A stretch of DNA of 64,000 bases from Owenia fusiformis (lineage: Eukaryota; Annelida; Polychaeta; Sabellida; Oweniidae). Under the pieces are notes generated by a model, which was given only the letters and a program-made list of their open reading frames with translations, had not been told where the DNA came from and ran no database searches. Below, piece by piece: positions 54,036 to 64,000 of this stretch (position 1 is the first letter of the stretch; each line of letters starts with the position of its first letter). The stretch is taken from assembly GCA_903813345.2 (NCBI GenBank), contig CAIIXF020000007.1:1989730-2053729 (forward strand), written 5' to 3'. The translations under genes and the position numbers were made by a program.

Positions 54036-57000
54036 CTTGCACATATCATTGTGTTATCATAATATGAAATACCTAATAGCGAATTAGGGTAAATGTATAT
54101 CATGGGATGGGATAGGCTTGTTTCCATCCTTCAAGTTCGGGCCTCGCTAAGAATTGAAATACCCTTGTATCTGTGTGTTCCCAATGATGTCTGTGGTTTA
54201 TGTGGTCCTCATTAGTCATTTTGTTGGATCATAATTGAGGAACAAGTTTAATATGGTTATACTGGGAGTGGTTTAGTTTTCTGACTTTTGGGTTACGTGT
54301 CATGATGTGAGGATGTGATGCAAGGAGATTGTCAACCTATATTTGGAGGTGTAACAACAGGAGTGGTATTTGGTCATTCCTGGGTTATGGATGGACAGGG
54401 GGTCTGCTGAGCATAATTTTTATAGAATCATGAGAATTTAGTGTTATCTGCTTATATTACTAGAGGCTTAAAATGTTGAATTAAGAAATATAGACCCAAG
54501 AGCAGGTGGTATATCACAATCGGAGAATAGATAGCCTAGGGCTAGCGAAGGGAATGAGGGGTTCAAAAGCTTTTGTGCCTAGACCTAAGGTATCAATTTG
54601 TTGATATATAACTCTGAGGTCTATATTATGATTCAAACATAAGAACTCACCAAATTTTTTTCATTATTCATTTTGTCCTGCCATTACATTGGCCCGTCGT
54701 TATGGCGTCACACATTATTTGTATTACCATTTGGTGTGTCGACGAATATACACCAGGTGAAATATTGACTTTGTTCACAATTTACAGAAGGCGTGAATAC
54801 AGTCATGTTCGAATTTCAATTACACGATGGGCTGCATCCAAATGTTAATGGTTACAGAAAATGAAATATAAATTTAGCTTTATCATGTTTGATTCTCGAG
54901 TTAAACATACATGTACTTTGAAAAACTTTCTGTTGTCTTGTATGTCCTGTTTCTTTCAAGAATTTAGAAAAATTGGCAAATGTAATTTTCACAGTTATTT
55001 GCTTTTGGACAAAATCTTAAAATAGAGAATATACTAGTACCCCTTTAACTGTACTTATTGAGAGTGCTCTTTTACTGACAAAATATACATCTGAATTTTG
55101 CATGTACAATGGACTATCAATGTAACAAAATATAGTCTAGCTTTAAAAAATGCCTTCGATTTGGAATAATTTGTTTCGTAAATGAAATCGCAATTCATAT
55201 ATTTAGCCTCTCACTTTTGTTACATTGATGTAAGTCCATTCATATGTCACTTTGAAGACTTATGTCAATGTAACGAAAGTGATTGTCTAAATGCATTCAT
55301 TACAGCTTTATCTAAAAATCAAATTTTCAAACCGAGCTTTAAGCTAAACTATGTTTTCTAACTTTGTGCCAACTTATAATTTGCAACTTGACTTATAAGA
55401 AGTTAAAACTGAGAAAACCAAAATAATGTATCCAGGGCGTTCATCCATTTTGTTACATTGACGTTCTGTCTAAGTAACTAGTTGTGGAACAGTGCTAATG
55501 AAGTAGGAATATTAAATAATTCTCAATTATCAAACACATCTATCAGATTTTAAATTAATTTTTTGTGACATTTGCATGAATTCGCACAAATTTGTGAATG
55601 ATGTTTTAATCAAATATCTATAAAGTGTTGTTTTCAATGAAAATTTCAGGAATGTAATTTTAAAGTAAGGCCAGGTGAAAAATATTTTGTTTCTTGTCAC
55701 ACGCCTTACCATCGAACAATGTAGATAGGCGTGTGTCAATAGGTTTCAAATATTATACATACCGTATATTTTTTGAAAATGTTAATTTTGTCTCGGATTT
55801 ATATTAATTATTATGAAAAATTTTCATTGTGCTTATATATGAATCTGAAGAAGCACTTTAAATATTTTCTATAATAATATACCATTTTAACAGGGTCCAA
55901 CCAGGTCTACAAGAGTATTTTTCCTGGCACAATAAGTAACTGTTAATTCTAAAATTAGAAACTAAAATTATGTATTTGTATTGTCCTCGAAAGCATTATA
56001 TGGAGGTAGAAATTATGTCAGTTATGAGTTACATACATTATTGTAATTGGTTGAAATTTTAGATATAAGTTTATTAAATAGAGATTCAAGATAATTTGAA
56101 ATGGTGTTTTGTTTTAAATACTGCTGTAAGTTAAAACTAGGAAAAGTGGTTGGCATTTTGAATAAAAATGGTGAGCATTTTTGAATTGACCAAAATGTTA
56201 ATGCCAGTCTTAAGCAGATATCCTGTACTAGTAAGGCATCACCCTATTTTGGGCCAAACTGTATTTTTAATGTAAGATAAGTCACTCACCAGAAATTCAA
56301 ATACTACACTGGTCCAATTCAAATAGCACTGGGGAGAGCCATAAAATGGAACTATTTCTCAACCATGTTTCAGCCTAAGTACATCAATCTCACATTCAAA
56401 ATGATCAATTAGTTGTATAATTTCTCAGCTACTAACAATCTAAGATCAAGATTTGAAGCTGTAGAAATGCGAGGCATCAATGTGCAAAATGTCACCACCT
56501 GCCATTTGTCAAAAATGCCAAATGCTGTTACAGATGCCAAACACCCAACACCAACCACAAAAGAGTATCAATTCAGTGGAATTATATTTTATTATAATGA
56601 ACATATCATTTTATGATTATTATCCGACATCTTCAATGGATTATTGTGTCCATCCTTACTGCAATTGTGGTAAGGTTGTGTATTACCATTAACATAACTT
56701 TTGGGTTATAACGATGCAAAAACAAGTTTGATTATTGACTTGATATGATTAGTGACCAAACACTTGTCTTTGCTACATAAAAAATTAACTTACAAAGGGT
56801 TTGCATAATTTTCATATTTATTACATTGCTTTTGGATACAATGATTCAAGATTTTATATATGTTACAAAAATACATATATACAAGTACTTTTCAGATGAA
56901 ATAGGATCAGTATATGAGTTTATGATACAGTTTGCACTGCATAAGCTCTTTAAATATGGACTTCCTTATTTGATATTATGGTTCAATAATGACAGCTTGT

Positions 57001-57112
57001 TTTATTTAATCATTTTAAAAATGGAAGTGGAGTATGTGTCAATAGATAGGATAAAATTAAAGATAATAATATTAGAGAGATTTTGCAACTCACTTAATGT
57101 TTATCATGTAAA
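54036..57112. other. No gene recognised
   Basis: AT-rich intergenic DNA. A hairpin at about 55211-55283 pairs 'cacttttgttacattgatgt' with its inverse, and related 'ttgttacattga' motifs recur at 55120 and 55450, which suggests a small degraded MITE. A fragment of the 'gtcaccacc' family is at 56484-56570. Confidence 0.4.
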
Positions 57113-57290
57113 GCGTATAACTTATGAAGCGTTTGACTACATCATCATTTATTGCTAAGCTCTATACGTCCATAAGTGTGATATTTTATAAAACGTCTAT
57201 ACGAAAGAATATCACACTTATTATATGGACGTAGAGATTTGCACAATAAATGATGACGTAATCAAACGGTTCATAAGTTAAACGTTATAC
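57113..57290. mobile_element. 178-bp hairpin element
   Basis: Arms of about 75 bp are inverted copies ('cataagtgtgatatt' against 'aatatcacactta', and 'catcatcatttattg' against 'caataaatgatgacg'). The loop is about 15-20 bases. It is a short foldback MITE near the CFAP69 3' end. Confidence 0.65.
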
Positions 57291-57833
57291 AGGAATAATA
57301 TGTGATAGGATCCAAATTTGGCATGCAAATCACATGCATAATAAATCTGCTGGAGAACTTAGATTCAGCTTGTACTGGTTTAGTATATTTCATTCTGTAT
57401 GTGTTCCACATCCACATGTAGTAATTGTTTCATATACAGAAGTTACGAATTTACAATATACAACTTATTTGACTTTTAGTATACACTGTGTAACATTATT
57501 GAAGTTCAATTCTCAGCTACAATGTCGGTGCATTTATACATACTCCATAGTCTCACTTTAAATATTAAAATTATTTCTCATTTCTCTATATACATCTCTG
57601 GTCTTTGTACATTTTTACATTGTGAATTAGGAGACCCCTTTCACCTGAAAATAGAAATAAAAGTACACTAAATAACATGTATGATGGATGCATGAGATAT
57701 ATGATCTTTTTACTTATTTTGTTAACATTTTAGGCTCAGTAAAAATATGGAAAACAATGAATTTTTCTATGACACAATTCCTTCAGATATACATGTATCA
57801 AGAATGGTAAATGACTGAATAACATATTTCTTA

Positions 57834-57839
57834 TTTATT
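57834..57839 (-). terminator. Candidate CFAP69 polyadenylation signal
   Basis: AATAAA on the minus strand, 119 bp beyond the CFAP69 stop codon, within an AATAAATAAG run. Confidence 0.5.
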
Positions 57840-57957
57840 TGAACTTTTTGCCTTCAATGAACAGCAACATGTAAACAACACATTGTCTCATGATGATACA
57901 AGTCCTATACACATTAAAATGTACATGAGGCGTGTCTGCATTACTTACAGTTATGGC

Positions 57958-60900
57958 TTATTCCTTGATAATGGTCCTGGGCTTTAATGTCCCCAGCTTT
58001 ATGTCATACTTGGCTAGAGGTCCTCCAGTAATCTCAGCTGGGGTGCTGTCAATATTCACCATACGGCCACTGAATGTCTGAAAATAACAAAGTACACACA
58101 TTTATGTACGTTATGTAAGTTTTTCATTTCAATTTGTATATTTTACTAATTTTTCCCAAAAGGCCAACCAAAGATTAGATCTTTGTATTTCATTTTAGAA
58201 CATGTCTTAATATTTTTTCATATTGAGATTACTTTTTTACATTGAAATAGCTTACAGAGCATGCAACTCTGAATATTGCTCTTCCACTTGGAAACCAAAT
58301 TTCCATATATAGTGCTATCAAGCATTCTTGTGGAGAAGCTTTTAATTGTATTCTGAGAACACATTACTAGTATTCAGTTATTCATGGCTTCTAACCTGGT
58401 TACAGACTTCAGCCTTCAGACTACACCAAGGAGAACATTTTTACAAAAGCATCAGAGTTATGTGACAATGACAACAGGTTAATAAACAAGAATCCGATTG
58501 AAAAGGAACATGAACAAATAACTTAAATGAATGCACAATAACACTTACCTGTTGAAAACATAAATTCCTTGGATAAAAGCGAAATGTAAATAAACATAAA
58601 GTCATGATTAAAATACTCACTGTTGTTTGGAGACTCTCCATTGCCATATCGTGATATGTCTCTGTATTTTTGTATTCTGTCTGTACCCGGGATGCGTCAA
58701 CAGACAAATCTTGACGTTCTTTGGCAGCTCGGAGAAGTGAGTAGTTAGATGTTCTTGCAACATAATCAGCAAAATCGTTCAGAGCCTTCTCCTTTTGGCG
58801 ATGATTTTCCCTGATCTAAAATAAGAAAATATTGAATATATTGAAATTGTCTACCCATGGCCCTGAGCTCACAAAGTGAACTGTTAAATTGCATGAGTAA
58901 ATGTCAAGAGCTGTTTTTAATACAATATTTATTTAATGAAAATGCCAATACTAATGCTAGTCCCCCTCTGTCTTACCTCAGCGTAGAACTCCTGTTCATC
59001 CAGCAGATCTTGCTGCCCCTTAGCATGCAGCAGCTGCTTCTGTGTGAGAGACACAGCTATGGCATCCTCATCCACCACTCGTGTGATGGTCTCCAGAGCC
59101 TCACGATCTGGTGTAACTGGGCGGATATTCTCAACTTCAAGCTCTTGGATGACTTCAGACCAAACTTCACCAACCTATGGTATGAAAAAGATGCCTCAGA
59201 TTACCAGTAGTTCATATATGATTTGAATCCATACTTCATTCATCCAACAGGATTAAAATGCAGTGTAAAACTTGTAGGTTCATAATTTGGCTAATTCATG
59301 TCTGGGAAAAATAATGCACTGCAAAACAGTGTTTCTCTCCTGAGACTTCATTTCAATTAAAACACATTATTGGTATAAAAATATCTTACCTTGAAATCAA
59401 GGTATCTTTCAACAATTGTTAGTGTCACATGATCTTCTGTTGTGAGACCAGGCAAGTCAACAAAACCTAAAATACAATCATAGGGTAATATATAATTTAT
59501 TGTACATATGAAACAATGTTACATCTAGGCAGAATACATCTATAGTAAATATGTACAGGGTTTGGGGAGAAAGGCATCGAGGGTCATATGAGTTAAAAAA
59601 GATATTGTGTGTGGGGCTTTCTTCCATGCCAGGTTAAGATGTGTATACAGTAATACAATCTAAAGCAGGAAAGGTAAATCTCACAAGTGGTAGGGAAGAA
59701 CTTTTTAGGATACACATTGTAGATATGATCAAATTTTCTACCATTAGAAAGCTGATTATGTGAGGCTTTCATATCAACATGTTATTGACTTCAAATGGAA
59801 GACCCATAATAATGCATCAACTACAAAACATGGAATGCAATAGACAATTTTGACAAGTTTCTTTACTTTATAAGTTCTATAGCTGAATCAGAAGAAACTC
59901 TTAATTAATGAAGAATATAAAATCTTACCAATTTTACAGAAAATAGCATATATTTTTGCCCTCATGTTCTCTGAGACATCCACTATGGCCTGACTGGGGC
60001 AGTTGGCAGGTAAAGGTATCACACCTTGGTCTTTCTGGAGAGCTCCCACTAATGGCTTGGTGGTGTCTAAATATATAGAAACATTGAAATTATGGAAACA
60101 TTGAACTCTCAAGTTTAGTTACATAATAAACTCATACAGCTCCAGGCCAAACACAGTTATTTTTATTGTATCTCATTTAAGCAAAGACTCAAGGTTTGAA
60201 CACTGCTGATAATATTTTATTAATTTCAATATTCTAAGTACATAAGCCTGAGTGACCTACATGTACATCTGCTCTAGTAATACTCTCACCTGCAATGGCT
60301 CCGGACTCCTCACGTTCAACTCCAATGTCTTCTTCCTCATGTCTCCAAATATCACAGAAGAGATGGGCGGCTGAGATGTCCTCCTTCCCTCGCCAACTTA
60401 TGATATGTGGAACTGTCTTTGGATTCTCTGCCAGGTCCAGTAAGCAACCGATTATCAAGTTGTGCATATTTTTCGGACATGACTGGAATATCACCAACAT
60501 AACAGATTTTAATCAGTAAATAGGGAGTATGCACCCTTATCCTATGCCAAGTAGAGTTTTAGGGAGATAAGTTGGTAAGATATATCCTGTATCATGATTT
60601 TGAGGTTTCCATATCCTGAACCTCCATATCTCCCGCTCCAGGGCATATCTTCCCGCTTCGAAAAAAAATTTGAAAAAATTGAAAAATGGAAAAATTGTGA
60701 AAAAATTGAAAAATAAAAAATTGAAAAAAAATAAAAAATAAAATTTGAAAAAATTTGAAAAAAATTGAGATAATGTGAAGAAATTGAAAAAATAAAAATA
60801 AATTGAAAGAAAATTAGAAAACTCTACTTGGTATAGGATAAAGCAGTTATGTACGGTCGGTTTGGATATAGGGTTCATCCCTCATGAGATAAACCCCATA

Positions 60901-63808
60901 TCCAAAACCTCCCAGTACATAACCCTTATATTCATGTACGATATACTATTGTGAATTGCAACAGTTTTTGTATTCCAAAGATTTATTTGCAAAATGTCAT
61001 AAATATATATAGATGTTATCATGCAGATTTGACCTCAACTATGGGATAAGCACCCATACACATAGAATATATTATTGTGAACTGCATCAATTCTCTTTTC
61101 TTTATAATTTTACTTGCTCATTGGTGAGGAAAATATGTGGAAGACAAAAATGAGAATTTTATTCCAGGGGACTTACCTCCAAGAGGTCAATGAGCAGAAA
61201 CACTCCTTCCTTTTCTAAGAATGCATCTTCAGTGAGGTAGCAGCCCACAATGGAACACCTGTAATACAAGTATATTCATTACTGACACACATGACCTGAA
61301 AATCTTATTGTCCACATAAGAGTTCTGATCGAGGTCCCAAAGAGTATCCAGCTAGATGATAAACTACATGTACATGTACGTACACTTTTAAGTTTTCAAT
61401 ATTTTGTGAAAATGAATCTATTTGGTTCAATAAGAAGCGTTGTGCAATTAATCAATCAATATTACATGCATCATGTTGATTGTAATAATGTACAACAAGC
61501 AAGGCTTGGTACATTATAGAAATGTTTTCAAGAATATTAATATCAAATTCATGAATAGTACATACCATATGCAATCCACTGTAGCTAGCATGAGTTTGTG
61601 ATGTCCTAGTCCACTGCTGATCTTCTTAGGGTTCATCTTGAGGTACTCAATACATACATCTACACCCTGCACTCCAAATAGCTCCTGAAAGGGATTACAA
61701 AAATTACATTTTGAGTAAAGCCAATGTGAACATGTACTATTACAGACTTTCTGAAAGTCCATGATATGAATCAACTCTGATAATGAAATTTGTTTTGGAT
61801 ACTGGAAGATATGTCCCTGTTTACATACCTTCCTGTGCATATCAAATTCTGTCAGGGAGGAGAGAAGAAACAACATGTCACACTGCATCTCAACATCAAT
61901 AGCATCATCATCCTCACTTGAGTGACTCACATTGTCCAGGATTGCTGCAACATAATTCAATTAAAGATATGAAATGCAAAGAAGCATGAAGTAATTCAGA
62001 TGTTAAACCTAGTTATGGATATCATTTTGATTATTAAGTGTAATTCATTGCATTTTATTTACTTTTGAAATGGAACACCTATGAATGAAGGCCCTTTCCT
62101 TCATTATTATTTACAAACATGTTTTAAGATTCAAAATCATAAGGTTTTGGACATTTTCAATAATATTTATCTTGGGATATTTTTAGAGCAATTTCTACGC
62201 ATTTTTACAATGGCAATGAATCTGTTCTAATGTAATTTGGTTTTGGCGAATGTTTATTTTGTATTCCCCTTGTATATTTAACCCAACATATTATTATTAC
62301 AAATTCATCTGTTTTCACTAACTTGTTATTTGATTGATGGCACCCTGGTCCACTAGTTCCTCTGAGATACCCTCATGTCCAGTAGATATCATGCTACGTA
62401 GCAGTTGGAGACACCTCCGCATCTGAGCTCTTTTGTTGCCACGACCACCAGCCCCATGGAAACTGTTGCCATGACCACCATAATCCTCTACAAGTGTTTA
62501 AATTTAGATTAAATCCCCATTCTATATTTTGATTGTATATGGTATTTTCAAAATGGCACAAAAATCATCTTAAGATCGACCTTCAATTCTGCATCACATA
62601 TTGTCAAATGCTACTGTATAAGATACTGTGGCAGTGAACTGAACTGAAGTATTGAAAAGACATGAGAAGCACATCTTACCTCTTCCGACACACCACTCCA
62701 GCAAGAGCAGCAATCTTGTGCTACCTTGACATGTCACAAAATCCTCCACCATTACAGGAGCTAGTGTACACAGAGCACTCATTGCATGGAGCTGAATCTC
62801 CTCAAACTGAGCGGGTGTCCATTCCCGAGGGGCAGAGATGTTTTCATTGGCTCGGACATATGAGAATAACGCAAGAAGAACATGGCCTTCTGACAAGACC
62901 TACAAATGAAAGAATGGTTCTCATACAATGAAAATTATTTAAATTGAGGTCCAGTAGTAGCCATAGTACATACATATTCTTATTTTACATTTTACATTTT
63001 TTTCATTTTTTGTCAAACAAATATTAGATGGAAAGAAGTTAACAAGTAAAGAATAAAGTATTTAGCCCAGGTACATAGTCATATTTAAAATTCTAAATAG
63101 TCAACAATTTATAGAGCTAATATTTGATGTTGGGAAAAGTATATTTTGTGCAACTGAGGTAGTTTGGTAAACTAGACTTACTGGAATGACTGCAGGTTCT
63201 TTACTGAGGATCACCAGTGCATTGATGAGAAGCTTCTTTAGTTCAAAATCCTCATGGTTTGTACCCAGCTTTAAATATCTTACTATTGCATTATGACTTT
63301 TCACTGAAAACACGAATTTCTCTATTACTATGATTGGTTTGTAATATCACATCAAGGAAAGGTATAGTCGATTGGAATAAATAAAAGGTGCATGTACAGG
63401 GATACACTGGTATTAGTGACTTAATCAAATCACAAACACTCAAAAGTTGTAAGATTTTTCATACATTTTGTTCATCACATACAAGGGGTGACCCAATTGT
63501 TCTGATAACTCTAAATAATGATTTATCGGAATATATGAATCGCCTCTATATATCTATAAACCATAAGAATTCAACTTGAAAGTATTTTATAATAAAGTTA
63601 TTAATCAAGAAGCTATAGAACAAGCCTAGTACCTTCTTGGAATGTTGCAAACAGGGCTAACTGTTTCACATAGCCAGTTTCTAAGAATGGTGCCTCGGGG
63701 CAGTATGATGCGATCAGAGATGCAATCACCAGAAGATCATTGCGGAGCTGGCGATCATAATGGCTGTATCCCTGTGTCAATTGTTGAATGAAAGCATCCC
63801 TTAATTGT
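57958..63808 (-). CDS. CFAP69: CFAP69, 3' part (13 exons seen; 5' end outside window)
   Basis: Exons in transcript order: 63633-63808, 63182-63303, 62680-62899, 62323-62487, 61829-61944, 61566-61684, 61177-61258, 60290-60482, 59929-60066, 59390-59466, 58977-59174, 58621-58815, 57958-58077. All have GT-AG borders and matching phases and give 639 residues, against about 940 for the human protein. Diagnostic blocks are GNSFHGAGGRGNKRAQMR, SSGLGHHKLML, EKEGVFLLIDLLE, SCPKNMHNLIIGCLLDL, IPLPANCPS with VDVSENMRAKIYAI, ERYLDFKVGEVW, and the C-terminal GGPLAKYDIKLGTLKP. CFAP69 is an armadillo-like protein of cilia and sperm flagella, needed for sperm flagellum assembly and for normal olfactory kinetics in mammals. 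The C-terminal 130 residues are charged and coiled-coil-like. The upstream exons lie right of 64000. The gene is tail to tail with TROAP. Confidence 0.95.
60536..60841. mobile_element. Small TIR element with A-rich core in CFAP69 intron
   Basis: Ends 'tatgccaagtagagttt' and 'aaactctacttggtata' are inverted, each adjoining 'atcc'/'ggat'. The core (60659-60810) is a 'gaaaaaattgaaaaa' simple repeat. The minus-strand Phe-rich ORF across it is low-complexity and is not a gene. Confidence 0.55.
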
Positions 63809-64000
63809 CTGAAGATACAAAATATTATCGAATATGTTTATTTCCAATTATTAACATATTTTGTCATATTCATATAATGAATCATTTTTACAGTATGCAT
63901 GTACATGTCGATTTTATGAGAATCATAAAGTAATGCCTAGGTCACATTTGCTCAGATTCATCGAACAGCAGTGGCCGATGGAGTATTTTGCTCAAATCTG

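Noticed and set aside
60537-60878. Phe-rich 113-codon ORF
   Set aside because: Low-complexity translation of an A-rich simple repeat inside a MITE in a CFAP69 intron.
1-64000. tRNA, rRNA or other structural RNA genes
   Set aside because: None was recognised by eye. The hairpins seen are long inverted repeats of transposons. A covariance-model scan would be needed to exclude small RNAs.

Overview
The window is animal nuclear DNA: AT-rich, with spliced genes using GT-AG introns and dense in short inverted-repeat transposons and minisatellites. The gene families (ABHD2, tastin/TROAP, CFAP69, a lineage-type peptide GPCR), the frequent acatgta runs and the MITE load fit a marine bilaterian invertebrate such as a mollusc, brachiopod, hemichordate or lancelet. 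The phylum cannot be fixed from the sequence alone.

Layout from left to right. 1-2.3 kb: three consecutive foldback elements. 2.32-2.42 kb (-): a first coding exon with a mitochondrial-presequence look, resembling COX7C; the rest of that gene is not seen. 2.4-7.4 kb: no gene recognised; a 21-bp minisatellite lies at 4.05-4.93 kb and a mariner-type MITE at 6.73-7.41 kb. 7.44-18.23 kb (-): a complete 8-exon ABHD2-like serine hydrolase whose introns are full of MITEs, including a nested insertion. 18.3-21.6 kb: intergenic, mostly foldback elements. 21.6-49.56 kb (+): a complete 15-exon homologue of tastin (TROAP). Its intron 13 holds an intronless rhodopsin-like GPCR on the opposite strand. Its last intron is split by an intact 12.87-kb Ty3/gypsy-type LTR retrotransposon. 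51.1-54.0 kb: an intact mariner-type DNA transposon whose transposase gene contains a 1.14-kb intron. 57.96-63.81 kb (-): the 3' two thirds of CFAP69, running off the right edge.

The exon models for ABHD2, TROAP and CFAP69 were built by hand from splice sites and reading phase. Every phase closes: ABHD2 sums to 408 codons with stop, TROAP to 1149, and the CFAP69 part to 640. TROAP and CFAP69 are tail to tail; ABHD2 and TROAP are head to head about 3.4 kb apart. The three housekeeping or ciliary genes are not an obvious functional cluster.

Three observations stand out. (1) In TROAP introns 11 and 12, tandem arrays (30 x 52 bp, and 7 x 28 bp plus a final half unit) end in exact register with the genuine 3' splice site, so every unit carries a copy of, or degenerate match to, the acceptor. 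(2) The LTR element has two 2294-bp LTRs in which I found one difference, and a single 2681-codon ORF. After integrase this ORF carries an unusual RS-rich, Ser/His-repeat, C2H2-finger, acidic module. That module is preceded by a good splice acceptor and an in-frame ATG. (3) This young element separates the last two conserved exons of TROAP.
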